Virus record (IMG/VR): IMGVR_UViG_3300025093_000007
Coordinates: 1-34,772 of that record
Source of the DNA: a virus
Length of the DNA: 34,772 nucleotides
Reading direction: 5' to 3' (one strand)
Shown here: positions 21,099 through 30,405 of the stretch, piece after piece
Layout: each line of letters starts with the position of its first letter
Position numbering within the stretch: position 1 is the first letter of the stretch
Translations under genes and position numbers: made by a program
The notes under the pieces: generated by a model
Seen by the model: the letters and a program-made list of their open reading frames with translations, nothing else
The model's database searches: none
Told to the model about the DNA's origin: nothing

Positions 21099-22858
21099 TT
21101 CAAATATTTTTTTAATCGTTTGTTTTTCTTGATCACTTCTTCGGAAAAATAATCTTGCATTTGTTCGAACAATTCCGGGAATTCACTTTCGAAGACAATG
21201 TTTCCTTGAAAGTAATTTTCGGCGGCGTGTGCATACCATTCCATCGGTGTCATAGCGCCGCGCGCATAGGACCAATATTTTTTTGCATGTCCCCAACCGA
21301 CGCGGCCGCGTGTCAACGCCGCGATCGTGTCCGCATAACTTCCGACCATTTCGCCGATTTCGTCGCGTGTATAAATGTCTTTGTATTTTTCGAAATACTT
21401 GTTTTCCAATGTATTGAACAAAAAGTCTTTCGGATCCAAACCTTTGAACGACGGATCTTCCGCAATTTTTTTCTTCAATTCTGCGATTTCTTCAACGTTC
21501 ATCGCCGGTATTTTTGATGTTTCAACGCGAAATTTTTTGTTTTTTGCAAGCGCTTTTTTCACTTTTTTTTGTGATTCTTTGAACGCCTTGATTGTCGGTG
21601 AATCTTGACTTTCCGTGATTGAATAATAGTTTATTTGATCGTTTTCAAAGTGTGAACGGTGCGCGAATTCGTGAATGATCACTTTGTTTTGTGATAAAAT
21701 TGAATTTTTGTATCGGTCCGATTTCAAAACGACGGTGACTTGTTTGTTTACCGGTGAATAAAAAGATCCGCCTTTTGCATTTGCCGACGGAACATTTGCC
21801 CGGCCATTGTCGGACAAAATGAAAACTTGATCCGGAACCTTGTTTCCGATCAAATTTTTCGGCGTCAAAGGTGAATTTCCATAGGTCAAATTCAATTCTT
21901 TTTGCGCGCGTGTTTCCGAAGTAAGCAATTGTTCACGTGTTGGCGTTTCCGCCTGGTCCGCTTCTTCGGCCGTTTCTTGTTGGTCTTTTTTCAACCGTTC
22001 TTTTTCGCGCTTTGTCATTTTGAACGGTATCGCCTGGTGACGGCAATTGTAGCCGCCGCGATAAATTGCGAAATTGTCCGCGTTCGTTCCTGGAATCATG
22101 CCTTGACCGTTTGAAAAGGCCGACGAAATCAACGTCGGAAGATCTTCTTTCAACAATACTTCCATTGAAACCCATTTTCGACATTGTGAACGCGAATCGT
22201 CGATCAAGGATCCAACGTATTGAAACGCGTCAAGGCCGAATTCGTCGGCAATCCGGGCGTTCACGGTTCCGTCGTATTGATTCAGCGCGTCGCGTGTGAC
22301 TTGTCCGACGTATCGTTCCAGGCCGCCAAGACGCGCGGCGTCGCCTTCAATCATGCTTCGAAGCGCTTGTTCAACTTCGGTCGAATTTGCACCGGCGACA
22401 ATGTTTTTGAACAATTCTTGACGGACCGGTTCAATAAATTCGGTGTCCATTCCGGCGCCGGTCAAACCGTTTAGCGTGTCTTGTGTGAATTGTTGCTTTG
22501 CCGGATCGACAAGATTCTTCAATTCTTCCGGATCAATGTCGTTCAATTTTGAATGAATTTGCGAATTCAATTCCGTGACCGTGTCGAAGTTTTGAAGGTA
22601 TTTTGAAACCTGGTCCGGATAGGTTGATCCTTGAAGCGTGTCGATCATTATTTGATCAATTTCATTGACTAAATTGACGTTTGTTTCGTCAAAGTCAAAT
22701 TTGCCGCCGGTCTTGTTCATTTTCGACAATTGATCCTTGACGGCCTTGAAGATCTGTTTTTCGTAACCTGGAAGACCTTTTAAAATCGCTTCTTCGGCCT
22801 TTGTGATCGTCGAAGCGTTCTTCTTCAATAGACGAATAATCGAAGGATCTAAGGCCAT
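21095..22858 (-). CDS. MuF-type minor head protein fused to a putative zinc metallopeptidase
   Basis: The N-terminal ~175 residues are helical. Residues 180-275 carry the MuF (phage head morphogenesis) core: LERYVGQVTRDALNQYDGTV, YVGSLIDDSRSQCRKW and GGYNCRHQ. After an acidic linker, about residues 340-560 form an extra domain with an HExxH zinc site (IIHEFAHRSHF, His396-Glu397-His400) and a later Glu547 in WYAHAAENYF that could be the third ligand. MuF proteins bind portal and go into the head; such C-terminal additions are known as carried effector (polymorphic-toxin-like) or processing domains. No separate prohead protease is present, so a maturation role is also possible. Confidence 0.8.
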   Translation of the reverse strand: MALDPSIIRLLKKNASTITKAEEAILKGLPGYEKQIFKAVKDQLSKMNKTGGKFDFDETNVNLVNEIDQIMIDTLQGSTYPDQVSKYLQNFDTVTELNSQIHSKLNDIDPEELKNLVDPAKQQFTQDTLNGLTGAGMDTEFIEPVRQELFKNIVAGANSTEVEQALRSMIEGDAARLGGLERYVGQVTRDALNQYDGTVNARIADEFGLDAFQYVGSLIDDSRSQCRKWVSMEVLLKEDLPTLISSAFSNGQGMIPGTNADNFAIYRGGYNCRHQAIPFKMTKREKERLKKDQQETAEEADQAETPTREQLLTSETRAQKELNLTYGNSPLTPKNLIGNKVPDQVFILSDNGRANVPSANAKGGSFYSPVNKQVTVVLKSDRYKNSILSQNKVIIHEFAHRSHFENDQINYYSITESQDSPTIKAFKESQKKVKKALAKNKKFRVETSKIPAMNVEEIAELKKKIAEDPSFKGLDPKDFLFNTLENKYFEKYKDIYTRDEIGEMVGSYADTIAALTRGRVGWGHAKKYWSYARGAMTPMEWYAHAAENYFQGNIVFESEFPELFEQMQDYFSEEVIKKNKRLKKYLK

Positions 22859-22861
22859 TTA

Positions 22862-24736
22862 TTAAAGTGTTTCTTGTGGTCCGGTTCCGGATTCAACCAT
22901 TTTCGCCGCCGTTGCGAAATCAATTCCGTAAATGGATTGAAGAATCGTTTCGCCGGATTCTTCGGTCATTGATCCTTCGGAAACGGCCTTGTTGATTTCG
23001 ATAATTCCTTGAACGCCGCCGACGGATCCGCGAATCCTGGATTGTGCTTCAAGTTTTCGTTCGTCTTCAATGCTGATCGAAGGCGCTTGATCATAAAATT
23101 GAACAAGACCTTGTTCCATTCTTGCAAAGATCACGTTCAACGAATTTTCAAGAAATTCGGTTCCTTCCGAAGAAATAATTTCGTTCAATACCTTATATGC
23201 AAATAATGATTTGACAATATCTTGCTTTTTAATCGTTCCATTCGCAAGTAAAATCGCTTTGTCGGCCGTTTTAACGTGATAAATTGGATCGAAGGCAACC
23301 AAGACTTCAACCATTCGAGTTATTGCCTTATTTCCGCTAAATCGTTTTTTTGCAAGATCCTTCGCCGCTTCAACCTGGAAGGCAACCGGCGCGTTCTTGT
23401 CGGACAATTGATTTATTTCTTCGATCAATCCTTCTTCGGTCTTTGTTCTAAAAGAAATCGGCTTGATCACAACCGGATCGACCGGATTGTTTATTTCCCG
23501 GTATTTTTCCAGGTACAACAAAGACTTGAAAATTATTTCGTCGAAGACATTGTTAGAAATCTTCGTGATCATCGCGTCCGATTCTTCGCGGTCGATTTCC
23601 TTCGCTTTGCCGGATTGACTTTCGTCGGTGAAAACCAGGTGAAGCGCGTCTTCGGCTTTTCGAAGAAGTGTTTCCCATGCTTCGCCGGAATATTTGATAA
23701 TATCAACCGGCGGCGATACGAAGCGAACAAGCGGTCCAGGATCGCCGTTGTTGTTTTCAAATACGTTTGATCCTTTTGATCGAACAAAAACGCCGTAAGG
23801 GCCGCGCGCGAAGACTTGTCCGGTTCCTTTGCAAACGTCGCAATTTTTGTGACTTTCGGTTTCACGGTCGAAAACGATTCCGTCGCGACAACCTTTTGCG
23901 CTACATGTTTCGGCTACTTCTTCACGATACGGAAACGCGGACATTGTCATAACGCCTTGCCAGTCGGAATATTGTCGAATCGCTTCGTTGCCGAACGGTA
24001 CAAAGGGCGAAAAGTAACTTTCAAAGTAATCTTCCGGCGTCGGATCGCCGCCGTAAACGATCGCCGGAACGGTTCCGATATTGTGTTGATAAACTTCAAT
24101 CAAATCGAAAGTTTTATCGCCGGAATTGCCGCGTTGAACATGTTCGTAAAAACCGAAGCGCGTCAAGGTCTTGTAAATGTCACCGGACCAAGATTCAACG
24201 CCGCCGACGCGGATCTTTGATTTCCTTTTGTCGTCTTTCCAGGTGATCACGTCTTTCGATATATAGTGAATTTGATCGGAAGAAACCAATTCGCCGCGAA
24301 CGTCTATTTTGACCGAAGGATTGACCAATCCTTCACCGGTCGGAATCCAGGCGACGACGCCGTTCGGATCTTCGATCATGGATCGCAAGACGTATTTTTG
24401 AATAAAGCCGATAAAGTGTTCACCTTTGAACGTCGCGCCGGAAAGATATTCGTCCAATTGATCGGAAACCTTGATTGAATAATTCGCGCTTTGAAACATG
24501 CGGAATAATTTGTCGATTGCTTTGTTCATAGCGCCTTTTGTGATAGGTTCATAGGCGTTCAACCTATATTCAAAGACTTCTTCGGCTTCATTTGGTCGCC
24601 TTGTGTTCAATAACTTTTCCGGAATCGCGCCGCGTGTGTGGACAAACATTTCATCTTTGACCTGGTTCCATTTTCTTTTGATTTCCATTTCCGGAAAACC
24701 TAAGAATTCGGCGTGATATTTTTCAATTTCGATCAT
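22862..24736 (-). CDS. Portal protein
   Basis: The 624-aa product has the size of a siphovirus portal, the dodecameric ring through which DNA passes. It starts with helical segments (EAEEVFEYRLNAYEPITKGA), has the beta-rich central part (FDLIEVYQHNIGTVPAIVYG), and a helical C-terminal half (EEGLIEEINQLSDKNAPV). It is immediately followed by the MuF-type gene, as expected. An unusual insertion at about 278-306 has four cysteines in a zinc-knuckle arrangement (Cys278, Cys283, Cys299, Cys302) ending in CKGTGQ. The ATG sits 3 nt after a 6-nt A/T stretch; the stop precedes the next gene by 3 nt. Confidence 0.85.
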   Translation of the reverse strand: MIEIEKYHAEFLGFPEMEIKRKWNQVKDEMFVHTRGAIPEKLLNTRRPNEAEEVFEYRLNAYEPITKGAMNKAIDKLFRMFQSANYSIKVSDQLDEYLSGATFKGEHFIGFIQKYVLRSMIEDPNGVVAWIPTGEGLVNPSVKIDVRGELVSSDQIHYISKDVITWKDDKRKSKIRVGGVESWSGDIYKTLTRFGFYEHVQRGNSGDKTFDLIEVYQHNIGTVPAIVYGGDPTPEDYFESYFSPFVPFGNEAIRQYSDWQGVMTMSAFPYREEVAETCSAKGCRDGIVFDRETESHKNCDVCKGTGQVFARGPYGVFVRSKGSNVFENNNGDPGPLVRFVSPPVDIIKYSGEAWETLLRKAEDALHLVFTDESQSGKAKEIDREESDAMITKISNNVFDEIIFKSLLYLEKYREINNPVDPVVIKPISFRTKTEEGLIEEINQLSDKNAPVAFQVEAAKDLAKKRFSGNKAITRMVEVLVAFDPIYHVKTADKAILLANGTIKKQDIVKSLFAYKVLNEIISSEGTEFLENSLNVIFARMEQGLVQFYDQAPSISIEDERKLEAQSRIRGSVGGVQGIIEINKAVSEGSMTEESGETILQSIYGIDFATAAKMVESGTGPQETL

Positions 24737-24747
24737 TTTTTTCTTTT

Positions 24748-25770
24748 TTATTCACAACTAAAATCCGGGAAGCAATCACAACGTTTCAATTCGGTTTCCA
24801 AATACCATTGATTGCCGGTTTCATTATTTTTTTCGACGGATCCTTCCAATTGATATAATTTATTATTTGCGTAAAGATCGCGCGCCGCTAAAATGTTCGC
24901 GATCAATTTGACAATTCTTTCCGGTAATCCGTAAGTAGCAAACGAATAAACTTCACAAGTCGAAGACTTCGTCGCTTGAAGATAACGCGTGACAACGGTC
25001 TTTTCAATTTCAACGGATTGCAATTCAAGCGCACCCCGAACGCGGTATCGGTTGCGATAGGTGAACGGCGTTCCAACGGACCAAACCGTATCACCGTAAA
25101 AATACCCGAAACAATCCAACGTCGAAGCCGGATAAACGCCTTCAAGTAATACGGAAGAATTCAAACAATGATTCAATTGAAACGGTTCGGAACAATATTC
25201 TTCCGTTTCGACGCCGAGTTCGTCGGTTGCAAAGGTAAACTTGAAATAAAAACAATGATTTTCGTCAAAATTTCCGAATCCTTGTGTTATGATTGCGCCA
25301 ACGTCAAAACAAATTTGTTGAATTGATCTATATGTCGAATTTCCTTTGTAATCCGTTAATTCAAAAAGGCCGACGAATTCGCCGCATGTTAAACCTTCGC
25401 CGAAAATCGGCGTGTCGTCGCAACAACGTAAAATTTGATAATTCGCAAACGCGGAATTCCAACCAAAGGAACCAGGCGCCGCCGGATCTGTTCCGTTCAT
25501 GTTGTCCGGTTGCTGAAATTGGACGTGAATTTGATCGTCGGAATTTACGACGTTGAAAAACGGAAGGTCGTTTCCGCACAAATTACAATTCCAGGAATCG
25601 CCGCAATCGCACAAGGTCAAACCGTTATTGACAACCAACGTCGGACATATATCGTCGCCGCAATCAAGCAATTCAAGCGTTCGACAACGTGTGAAGGATT
25701 CATTGTCGGCGCAATCCGTGTAATCGACGGTTGCTTCACAAAATGCTTTATTTCCGAGAATGTAATTCAT
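24748..25770 (-). CDS. Cysteine-rich virion protein, 340 aa
   Basis: I count 21 cysteines in 340 residues, mostly in the first third (FCEATVDYTDC, LCDCGDSWNCNLC) and at the end (RCDCFPDFSCE). The rest is beta-rich with aromatic residues, plus a helical stretch (IVKLIANILAARDLYANNKL). It lies between the Ig-like tail protein and the portal, so it should be a virion part, perhaps at the neck or tail surface. No family is recognised. The Cys could bind metal or form disulfides in an extracellular particle. Confidence 0.65.
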   Translation of the reverse strand: MNYILGNKAFCEATVDYTDCADNESFTRCRTLELLDCGDDICPTLVVNNGLTLCDCGDSWNCNLCGNDLPFFNVVNSDDQIHVQFQQPDNMNGTDPAAPGSFGWNSAFANYQILRCCDDTPIFGEGLTCGEFVGLFELTDYKGNSTYRSIQQICFDVGAIITQGFGNFDENHCFYFKFTFATDELGVETEEYCSEPFQLNHCLNSSVLLEGVYPASTLDCFGYFYGDTVWSVGTPFTYRNRYRVRGALELQSVEIEKTVVTRYLQATKSSTCEVYSFATYGLPERIVKLIANILAARDLYANNKLYQLEGSVEKNNETGNQWYLETELKRCDCFPDFSCE

Positions 25771-25774
25771 TTTT

Positions 25775-28633
25775 TTATTGTTTTATCACTTTTCCGATTC
25801 CGCAAATTTCAAACGTTCCCGGTCCTAATTCGGTCAAATCTACCTTGAAGAACGCGAATCCGGTGACGTTGTCAAAGGTTGAATCAACGTCGAACATTGT
25901 GTCCGAAGACAATTGTGTCAACGGTACAAGCGCCGTCGAAGCATAACTTTCTTCTTCTTCCAGGTTGCCGACGCCGAACGGCGTGAAATCAACCGTTGCA
26001 ATCAAATTCATATTTTCCGGAATTGATTTGTGAACGCGAACGAAAATAAATGTCGTTTTTGTGTAGCAAAACGGACCGGTGATTTCGTCGCCTGGAATCG
26101 CCGGATTTGCTTCGTCCGGATAAAAGAATTTGACTTCGTCCAATCCGCGCGGCGTTTCGCCTTCAAAGTCAAAAGGAACGATCTTCGATCGGAAGACTTG
26201 AACGGCCTTGAATCCGGAAGATACAAGCGAAGACAAATCAAGCGTCAATTGATATTCGAAGAAAATATCTTGACCGGCCCAATCATACGAAGCGCCAACC
26301 GTTGAAATATACGTCGCCGCAAGCGGTCCGGCGTTTGTTCTTGTGTATTTTGTCGTATTGTCCGCGATCAAAACCGAAGCCGGAATCAAATCTTGTTCGT
26401 ATCGGACGCGCGTTTCAAATGCCGTCACGATCTTCGGTTCGGGCAATTCACCGGATCCGCCGTCGCCAACGATAAAAGGCGGATTCAAATTGTTCCAATT
26501 TCCAGGAAAACCGGGCGTTCGTTCGGATCTGTAAGATCCAAAGACAAACGTCGTCGTTTCGCCGGCCGAAGGGAAGTCAATTTCTTCACGATATACCAAC
26601 AAATCAAGCGATTCAACAAGATCAATCCATTCGCCGCCGGGCCTGGTCCAACCAAGCAAAGGAAGACAAACGTCGCGAAACGCGTCGCCTTTTATGTTCA
26701 ATTGTGTTTCAATTCTTTCCTTCATTGTCGGCGTGAAGCAATCGTTCTCAAACGTTTGGTTGTAACCTTGAAAGAAATTCTTGAAGTCTAATTCGCAACA
26801 AATTTCACCCAATGTCGGTTGATCCGTCACTTCGTAAGGGCCGAAAATGAATGAATTCACCAATCGGCCGCCTTCAACATTTGCGTATGGAATCGCGATC
26901 AAATACATTTCTTGTCCAACCGTCAAAGTATTGTTGACGTGCGCGGTCGTTCGATAGGTTAGGCCGCCGATATTTGTCGGCGATATTGAAGGCGATTTCA
27001 AGTGATTGTCGATAATTGTGACGCCTGGATCCGTCAAGATAGATCCGCGCGAAGAATCGTAATTGTCAAGAAAATCAACCGAATTGTCGAATCCGGTCGC
27101 GTCAATCAACCAAAAGACGCAATTCGACAAAGCGAAAAGCGAATCAACTTCGAATTCGATCTTTGTTTCCGACAAGGTTGAAAAGGTTGTCACCGGTGAA
27201 CCGGTTCTTTCCAGGTTCAAAACCGGATTGATCATTTCCGAAGGTCCGTTATATAGACCTTTGTTATAAAAACGCGCGGCCGTTTTTACGGATAAAACTT
27301 CGTGACATGTAAAAGGAACCGAAGCGCCGGTAACTGGATCCGTGACAAGGATTGAAGGATCCAGGCAATAAAACAAGTGACATGTTTTTTTAAACGGCGC
27401 CGTGTTATAGACCGAAGGCGTCGTGTTTGTCAAATTTGTCGTCGCGTTGAAGCTATTTTTCAACAATCGCGCGTTATTTGGAAGCGTCGTCGCGGTCAAC
27501 CAATTGTCAACGTCGGCGGTCAAGTAGAATTCGAATTCAATTGAAAATTCGTTCACCGTCGCGCCTTCGATAAACGTCGCCGAATAATTCCTTTGACTAT
27601 TGCTTGAAGCGCCGGCGCCGGTCAATACCATTGAAGCCGATCCGATTCCGGCGAAATATTCAATATAAAATGAAACCGGCGGAATCGAATCAATGATTCC
27701 GGAAGGATATTTCGCGGCAAAATCACAAAAGTCGGCGAACATTTCCGGATTGAACCAAATTTCAAAACCGTTCGGCATGCCTAAAACATAGAAGAATTCG
27801 AACGTGATCTTCTTCTTTTCACCGATTGCCGCTAAATTGTAACATGATCCGCCAGGATAATCCGAACAAAGACCGGATTCCGGATCAAGAAAATTGTTTT
27901 CCGTGTAATACGTGATATTAGTACAATTAATACAATCATCATAAACAACGGATTCACCGGCCAAACGCGCATTTTGCGCCGTTCCGCAAATGTCAAACGT
28001 CAACAAACAATCTATATTTCCGGCGGTTGTTGGCGCGTAATCAAGATTAAAATTCAAATTTGTTCCGGCCGGTACGGTAAACGGTGAAACCTGGTTCAAT
28101 GAAACGTCGGTACAACCAAGACCGGAAACCGGAAAAAAGGAAAAAAAGATTTCCGTGTCACAAATCGTCGGATTGTTGAAATTGTAAACTTGTTGCGCGC
28201 TTGATCCGACCGGTATTGTTCCAAAATTCACCGTTCCGATTGTCGGCGTGAAATACAAATTTTGATTCAACGTTGTCAAATCGTGGTCGATCACTTGTGT
28301 TCCGCCGCCTGCGTTCGTCCAAGTAATCGAAAGGGAAATCGTGTCCGTTGATCCTATTCCGGAAGGCGCGCAAACGTTGAAAACGATCGCGATTGATCCG
28401 CCGGATCCAAGTGACAAGGGAAGCGGCGGTCCGGTCGGCGTTGTGTACGGCGTTCCGTCAATTGAAACAATGGAAGAAGTATTTCCGCCGGTTGTTGTCA
28501 ATGCAATTGTTGAAATTTGTCGCGTTGATTCGGCCGGTGACAATATCAAATTACAAGAGATTTCACAACAACAACCGTCAAAAAGATTGTTGACGGCCGG
28601 TTGTGGTTGAAGATTGCACCCGGTTAACTGCAT
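25775..28633 (-). CDS. Large beta-rich tail or baseplate protein with Ig-like domains, 952 aa
   Basis: After a Cys-rich start (GCCCEISCN), residues about 30-230 hold two Ig-like domains of the 'choice-of-anchor D' type (VNFGTIPVGSSAQQVYNF is typical), used for surface or tail display. The remaining ~700 residues are a long beta-rich region with several Cys, including ICCELDFKNFFQGYNQTFEN near the middle and EITGPFCYTKTTFIFVRV near the end. Placed after the tail hub-like gene, it is probably a tail-tip or baseplate/fibre protein. No enzymatic motif is seen. Starts at ATG 28633. Confidence 0.7.
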   Translation of the reverse strand: MQLTGCNLQPQPAVNNLFDGCCCEISCNLILSPAESTRQISTIALTTTGGNTSSIVSIDGTPYTTPTGPPLPLSLGSGGSIAIVFNVCAPSGIGSTDTISLSITWTNAGGGTQVIDHDLTTLNQNLYFTPTIGTVNFGTIPVGSSAQQVYNFNNPTICDTEIFFSFFPVSGLGCTDVSLNQVSPFTVPAGTNLNFNLDYAPTTAGNIDCLLTFDICGTAQNARLAGESVVYDDCINCTNITYYTENNFLDPESGLCSDYPGGSCYNLAAIGEKKKITFEFFYVLGMPNGFEIWFNPEMFADFCDFAAKYPSGIIDSIPPVSFYIEYFAGIGSASMVLTGAGASSNSQRNYSATFIEGATVNEFSIEFEFYLTADVDNWLTATTLPNNARLLKNSFNATTNLTNTTPSVYNTAPFKKTCHLFYCLDPSILVTDPVTGASVPFTCHEVLSVKTAARFYNKGLYNGPSEMINPVLNLERTGSPVTTFSTLSETKIEFEVDSLFALSNCVFWLIDATGFDNSVDFLDNYDSSRGSILTDPGVTIIDNHLKSPSISPTNIGGLTYRTTAHVNNTLTVGQEMYLIAIPYANVEGGRLVNSFIFGPYEVTDQPTLGEICCELDFKNFFQGYNQTFENDCFTPTMKERIETQLNIKGDAFRDVCLPLLGWTRPGGEWIDLVESLDLLVYREEIDFPSAGETTTFVFGSYRSERTPGFPGNWNNLNPPFIVGDGGSGELPEPKIVTAFETRVRYEQDLIPASVLIADNTTKYTRTNAGPLAATYISTVGASYDWAGQDIFFEYQLTLDLSSLVSSGFKAVQVFRSKIVPFDFEGETPRGLDEVKFFYPDEANPAIPGDEITGPFCYTKTTFIFVRVHKSIPENMNLIATVDFTPFGVGNLEEEESYASTALVPLTQLSSDTMFDVDSTFDNVTGFAFFKVDLTELGPGTFEICGIGKVIKQ

Positions 28634-28648
28634 GGATTCATATTTTTA

Positions 28649-28656
28649 CAAATTTA
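28649..28656 (-). promoter_or_regulatory. TAnnTTTG-like box before the 952-aa gene
   Basis: The minus strand reads TAAATTTG, again overlapping the upstream stop codon (28654-28656). No well-placed -33 element is seen. Confidence 0.25.
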
Positions 28657-30405
28657 GACAATTCCTTTGACCTTTATTGTTCGGTTTGAAAAGTCAACAA
28701 CTAATTCTTTCGGAACGCCGTTGACAACCGTTCCGGATTTGATCATTTCAATCGTTTTGTTGAAATCAAAATCGCGATATTGTGAGCAATTGAAGACAAA
28801 TTCAAAGTCAAATTCAAAATTCGTCGTTCCTGGAAGACGCGGATTGTCAATGTAATGAAACGACGCGTACAAATTATTTAAACCATTGTCAAACCAAAGC
28901 GGATAATTGAATCGGGCGTCCGCGTCAATGTACTTTCCGTCGATCCAAACCGGGCCGCCGGTGAACGCGTTTCCGTAATTGCGGCGCGTTAAATTGTCGC
29001 CGGTTGCAATACTATCTTTCAAAATCAATAGCTTGTATTGAAAAGCCGTGTGCTGATTCATTAAAAGATAATATTTTGATTCAGAAAATGCACCCCCCCA
29101 AGTCGCATCAAAGGCGCCGTCAAACAAATCGGCAAAAAAGGAATAAATATCAACTTCGACGTCGTCGTCACGAAATCGCGCCGGCGCAAACGGAAGCGAT
29201 ATTTGACGGAATCCGCTTTGAATAGGATTCGGCGGCGAATTCCATTCTTGCAAATAATTGTATCGCGGCGCCGCTTCATAACCGACGTATTCTTGGGCGT
29301 CTTGTGTGTATTCAAACCGGCCGAAAGACGGTCTTTCCTGGTCCAACCATGTGAAGCAAACTTCACCGTTGATCAAATTTCCGTCCGCGTCAAGATCCGA
29401 AGTATTAATCCAGGTCGCCAAATTCAAAAAATAATCTTTGCGCTCAAACAACAATTCCGTTCCAATTATTCGCCAATCCGCATTGAAAACAAGGTTCAAA
29501 TGATCGGTCAATAACTGTTCAAGCGTCAAGATCGGCTCGTTTCCAACGATCAAAGAATAATTTGTCGAAGATTGTTTTCTTCCTTTTTCAACCGGCGCCG
29601 AAAATAAAGCGGTGTTATAGTAAACGGAAGACGCGTCGTTCAATATAGAAGACGAAAAGGTCAATCCGCATTTGTCACAGACGTTTTCAACATAGTCGCG
29701 TACATACGGCGAAGGGTGAAACCGGCCGCATTGAATCATTATTTCTTGAAATTCGTCAACCAAATCAAATAAAAGGTCAAGTGTTGCGCCTGGATTGACA
29801 AAGGCGCCGGAACAATCCGGCGGCGTGACGCCTGGAAGAAGCGTCGCAATCACGGCGATTGCAATACAAATCGCGTAAACAATACCAAAAATCACCGAAA
29901 TCGCAATCGTTACCGGAACCAAGACGCCCAAAATCACCAAATTGAAACCCCAAGCCGCGAAGATTCCGGCAACCTGGATAAACGCCGGACGCGTTTCGAT
30001 ACAATATCGAACGGCCGGTTGATTTCGTGACATGAATCCGGCGTGATCGTCGTAAATTAAGGTTGATTTAACGCAATTCAACGCGGCGTCTTCTTCTATT
30101 ATTTGACATGTGGCCGAACATATCGGTTCGCACCAATCAACGGCGTCGCCACGAATAACGCCTTCAAAAACGGCTTCTTCGCAACATTCGTCGTAAACTT
30201 TTACGTCAATTTTGTTGACAAATCCGTTCGGATCGTCAATCAAGACCGATTTGATCACGTCAAATCCGTCGTCGTAAAACGTCAATTCAGACGAAAACTT
30301 CTTCCGGACCTTGTTGTCTTCGTCGCCGCGTGTGATCGTGACTTCGAATTTTTCGGTTCCTTCGATCCGTCCGGTCAATAATACGCCGTTGAATTCAATC
30401 TTCAT
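28654..30405 (-). CDS. Tail hub/distal-tail-like protein with a hydrophobic hairpin, 583 aa
   Basis: This gene follows the tape measure by 4-nt overlap, the usual site for distal tail and hub genes. The N-terminal ~140 residues are beta-rich with many Cys (DECCEEAVF, WCEPICSATC). Residues about 141-191 form two consecutive strongly hydrophobic segments (AFIQVAGIFAAWGFNLVILG, then a long V/I/A-rich stretch), unusual for a virion protein and suited to membrane insertion during DNA entry. The C-terminal ~390 residues are aromatic and beta-rich (YLLMNQHTAFQYKLLILKDS). The hub role is from position; the hairpin is read directly. Confidence 0.65.
   Translation of the reverse strand: MKIEFNGVLLTGRIEGTEKFEVTITRGDEDNKVRKKFSSELTFYDDGFDVIKSVLIDDPNGFVNKIDVKVYDECCEEAVFEGVIRGDAVDWCEPICSATCQIIEEDAALNCVKSTLIYDDHAGFMSRNQPAVRYCIETRPAFIQVAGIFAAWGFNLVILGVLVPVTIAISVIFGIVYAICIAIAVIATLLPGVTPPDCSGAFVNPGATLDLLFDLVDEFQEIMIQCGRFHPSPYVRDYVENVCDKCGLTFSSSILNDASSVYYNTALFSAPVEKGRKQSSTNYSLIVGNEPILTLEQLLTDHLNLVFNADWRIIGTELLFERKDYFLNLATWINTSDLDADGNLINGEVCFTWLDQERPSFGRFEYTQDAQEYVGYEAAPRYNYLQEWNSPPNPIQSGFRQISLPFAPARFRDDDVEVDIYSFFADLFDGAFDATWGGAFSESKYYLLMNQHTAFQYKLLILKDSIATGDNLTRRNYGNAFTGGPVWIDGKYIDADARFNYPLWFDNGLNNLYASFHYIDNPRLPGTTNFEFDFEFVFNCSQYRDFDFNKTIEMIKSGTVVNGVPKELVVDFSNRTIKVKGIV

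Noticed and set aside
23276-23770. Plus-strand frame of 164 codons opposite the portal
   Set aside because: It is a shadow of the portal gene with no independent support.
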